NCBI GenBank assembly: GCA_963965975.1
Contig: OZ014411.1
Coordinates: 9,735,501 to 9,799,500, forward strand
Direction of reading: 5' to 3'
DNA length: 64,000 bases
From: Xestospongia bergquistia
Taxonomy: Eukaryota > Porifera > Demospongiae > Haplosclerida > Petrosiidae
In this document: positions 61,149 to 64,000 of the stretch, piece after piece
Position numbering within the stretch: the stretch's first letter is position 1
Layout of the letters: each line of letters opens with the position of its first letter
Made by a program: the position numbers and the translations under genes
Notes under the pieces: generated by a model
Databases searched by the model: none
Seen by the model: the letters and a program-made list of their open reading frames with translations, nothing else
Told to the model about the DNA's origin: nothing

Positions 61149-64000
61149 TTAATCAGTACTAAACAAATCATTACAATTGTCAGTTAAGAATTTAACCAAA
61201 GCATCATTACTTGGTGGTAAATTTGGAAAAAATGATGGTCTATAAGAGTCGCTAAAATTCCACCTGTCATATGATTTTCTTCAGAATATTCTGTTATCTA
61301 TAAAAGGAGACTCATAAATATTAATAGATTATGTATAAATGTGCAGGTAAAATGTAGTCAATGTAGTCAAGAAAAGAAGAGTATTATTATCATTAGCTTT
61401 GAAGACAGCAATAATCACCAGAACATGAAAAATGGACTTCAAAATATTATTATATGATTATTATTTTGTTATTACTGTTAAGGAGATCCTACCTTTTAAA
61501 AAGTTCTGACAACATCCTCAAAGAAGCAACAGATACTTCATCAAGATTCAGTAGTAACTCCTTGAAGGCATATACCTGGAGGAACTAAATATAAAATTAG
61601 TTTCTATTAATTTATTGGTCAATTAATTAATTATCCCATCTCATACAGTATACATTATAAAAATAGATTGATTTATTTAACCAATCTGTTGTTATTTTCA
61701 TTCCATATATTACATGATGAGATAATGAGATGTTTAATAAACACCACTCTGTTCAAGTCATTAGTTGATTGTTACAGTTATTAGTTTCCGTATAACATAT
61801 TAGAAAATATCCAATTTAATTTGATATGCATAATGTAGTCTATTTTCTTAAGTTTTTTTATTATAATTAGTATTATCTTGGAAACTATAGTGGTAGTCTA
61901 TTTCCTTCTTCTTATGGTTACACTGTAGTAAGTACTAGTAACATGAAAGGATAGAATACTCTGTTATCTACTTCTGTTTACATCATTACTATCAGTAATG
62001 TCTTGGCAACTGTACTATATTAGTAATTAAAACATAGTAATGTTTACTATACTACACAGTGTCACATTATGTACTATTTGCAATAAATCTGTCAATGGAT
62101 TGATTAAATTACAATTATATTGAAGGATTAATATGTTGATCATTCTATAATTATTTATTTTTGGAATGCTGTAAAAGATTATTCAATGAAATCATAGAAA
62201 TTCAAGTCATACAATATATATTACACATACATTTATTACACTACAATATATTTATTTAACTTTTACAATACTACAGATCTTCTAACATAATTCTTACATT
62301 TTTTGTCTTCACTGCAGTAACAATTTGATTTAAGGTTTGTCTAGATGAGATGAGAGATGTGGGTTTTTCCCTGAAGTGCACTTTTAATAGACTAGTGATA
62401 ATGTTAGGATCTCGTATTTCACTTAAGTCTACTTCCTCACCTAAAATAATTGATGATATTATAATCAAAGATATAATTATGTAGTGTCATGTTCCTAATT
62501 GACAATATAATTGTATGCCACACCTCTATTATTATTATTATAAATAACACATATTACAATAGATATTGTTACTACAATGTAAGCATCTGAATGTAAATGA
62601 CAGTTTCTTTTAAGATGAAACTTTAAATGTAAAATTGAAGTTATAAAACTCCATGTGCTTTTAAATTAAGACCATAGAAAAAAGGTTTCATAAAACAAGA
62701 AAGTACTCTATGATGTAATCACATCAAACAATGTCAATTTATTAAGTACATATTTACATACCAACAATTAACTGACTCCTAAGACGTTTAATAATAGTAA
62801 TATCACCAGGGATACGAAATAGTCCAGGTTCTTTAAGAACTTCTTCTTTATTTAAATAGCTAACACATTGTAACAACAATGGATCAACAACACCAGTAGG
62901 AAGTTTATCTATTAACAAAATCAACATATAAATATATTAAAGGAATATGAACATGAAAATGATATCTTTAAAAGATGTAAAAAGTAAAGACAGTTTACAT
63001 GTATTTAGAATAATCAAGTGGTAATTTCCTCTCATTATTTTGTACATATATGGTGGACCCTCAGGTAATACTGGCTATATAGTAAGTTTCAACTACATTA
63101 TACAACTATATAAGTTGTCAATATAAACAAAACCTGTGAGTTATATACATAATCATCAGTGTATATGATTTAACAGGATATCTATCTTGATCATACTCAG
63201 GTATAAATGGAGTTGTATTTGTTAATGTGTTATGCTCTAGATGAAATCCATCTTCTCCACATCTGTGATGACTAACCATTTGAATCAACTCTGTACAATA
63301 TAACATGAGAATTATAACGAAGTATAGTCGAAGTAGACACTTAAGACCTTTAATTAGATATTGTTTATATAATAACAAGATATAAATAATGGACTATGTA
63401 TCATTGGAGAAGTACTACATGTAGGATTTCAAGTGTCACAGCTGTATATGTAAAGGATGACCTTGATCCAATTGGAAAGGTTTAGCTATATGTGTAAGAC
63501 ACACTAGTATCCTTCATTAAAATAGTTAAAGTACATATAATATAGTAGCTAGTGATATACAGTGACACTATTAGTGTTATATGTAAATATATATGTACCA
63601 GTACATGTACACTTCACTTTATAAATACTACATACTATAACTGTGTGTACTAACCTGTTATTTCCATGAACTGTTCTGTTACGTCTCTTTGTAAATGATC
63701 TAAAACTCTCTTTTTCTTTTTATACCAACAAATTTCCAAGAGGTGATCATTCCCAATCAGATTGAAGAGAGGCACCTTCCCTGATTTCTAATGGTGTAGA
63801 ACTAAATACCTTTATCTCTTCTTCAGGTACACCATCCACATTCATTGTACGTCTACTGTAAATATGTACATGTACATTTGCATTGTCATTGTCCTGATCA
63901 GGGATAACAATCATAGGATTAATCATGTTACTTTGTATTTGTTTTGCGTTTAGAGATTTAGAACTACTACAAACATCAGTCCTTGTAATGTCTTCATCAA
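61149..64000 (-). pseudogene. RhoGAP-domain gene, copy B (3' exons damaged, runs off the window)
   Basis: Minus-strand exons, 5' to 3': 63655 to at least 64000, then 63174-63290, 62762-62908, 62298-62440, 61493-61575 and 61149-61297. The RhoGAP core is nearly complete: LPTGVVDPLLLQCVSYLNKE, LFRIPGDITIIKRLRSQ, EEVDLSEIRDPNIITSLLKV, HFREKPTSLISSRQTLNQIV, VYAFKELLLNLDE, ITEYSEENHMTGGILAT. The arginine finger is present. Damage: the GT donor after 63174-63290 is TT; exon 61493-61575 has lost one A of its final AAAAAG (83 not 84 nt); the last exon lacks one base after ILAT; and the first exon changes frame near 63770 between KVFSSTPLEIRE and VPLFNLIGNDHLLEICWY. Upstream sequence reads VCSSSKSLNAKQIQSNMI, without a known domain. 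Confidence 0.75.

Overview
The window is AT-rich eukaryotic DNA with short GT-AG introns, many small exons and dense repeats. A demosponge (Amphimedon-like) source is the best fit. The grounds are a short-chain collagen C4-type gene, an ankyrin-ROC-COR-death gene of the DAPK1-like kind, and a coiled coil-death-ZU5-CARD gene. The organism call is inference; nothing in the sequence names the species.

Layout. 1-4990 is a decayed copy (copy A) of the block at about 53750-63560 (copy B). Both carry, in the same order, the tail of an ankyrin-ROC-death gene, a fibrinogen-like secreted protein gene and a minus-strand RhoGAP gene. Copy A is broken in all three genes. Copy B keeps the first two intact, but its RhoGAP part is also damaged. 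5-16 kb holds minus-strand exons that resemble NCKAP1/HEM, a subunit of the WAVE actin-regulatory complex. They are repeated and out of order, so they look like the remains of several rearranged copies. A plus-strand short-chain collagen gene (9308-10192) sits among them with a lost start codon and an internal stop. 16.9-22 kb is a minus-strand coiled coil-death-ZU5-CARD gene with several frameshifts. 22.1-24.2 kb is a minus-strand glycerol kinase pseudogene. 24.4-26.9 kb holds plus-strand exons of an unrecognised gene. 27-33 kb is repeat-rich, with a decayed THAP/DDE transposon and nested foldback MITEs.

The main intact gene lies at 33742-55603 (+). It has 14 exons and encodes about 1154 residues: eleven ankyrin repeats, mostly one per phase-0 exon, then a ROC GTPase, a COR-like region and a C-terminal death domain. 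Two of its introns carry a ~134-bp minisatellite. Nearly every unit contains an acceptor-like AG, three variable bases and a donor-like GTAAGT. This is the most unusual structure in the window. A single-exon secreted fibrinogen-like gene follows at 59104-60150 (+).

The death, CARD, ZU5 and ROC domains all belong to intracellular signalling, and RhoGAP and NCKAP1 both act on Rac/actin. With so many of the genes broken, the window reads as a birth-and-death region of duplicated signalling genes, not as a working pathway.
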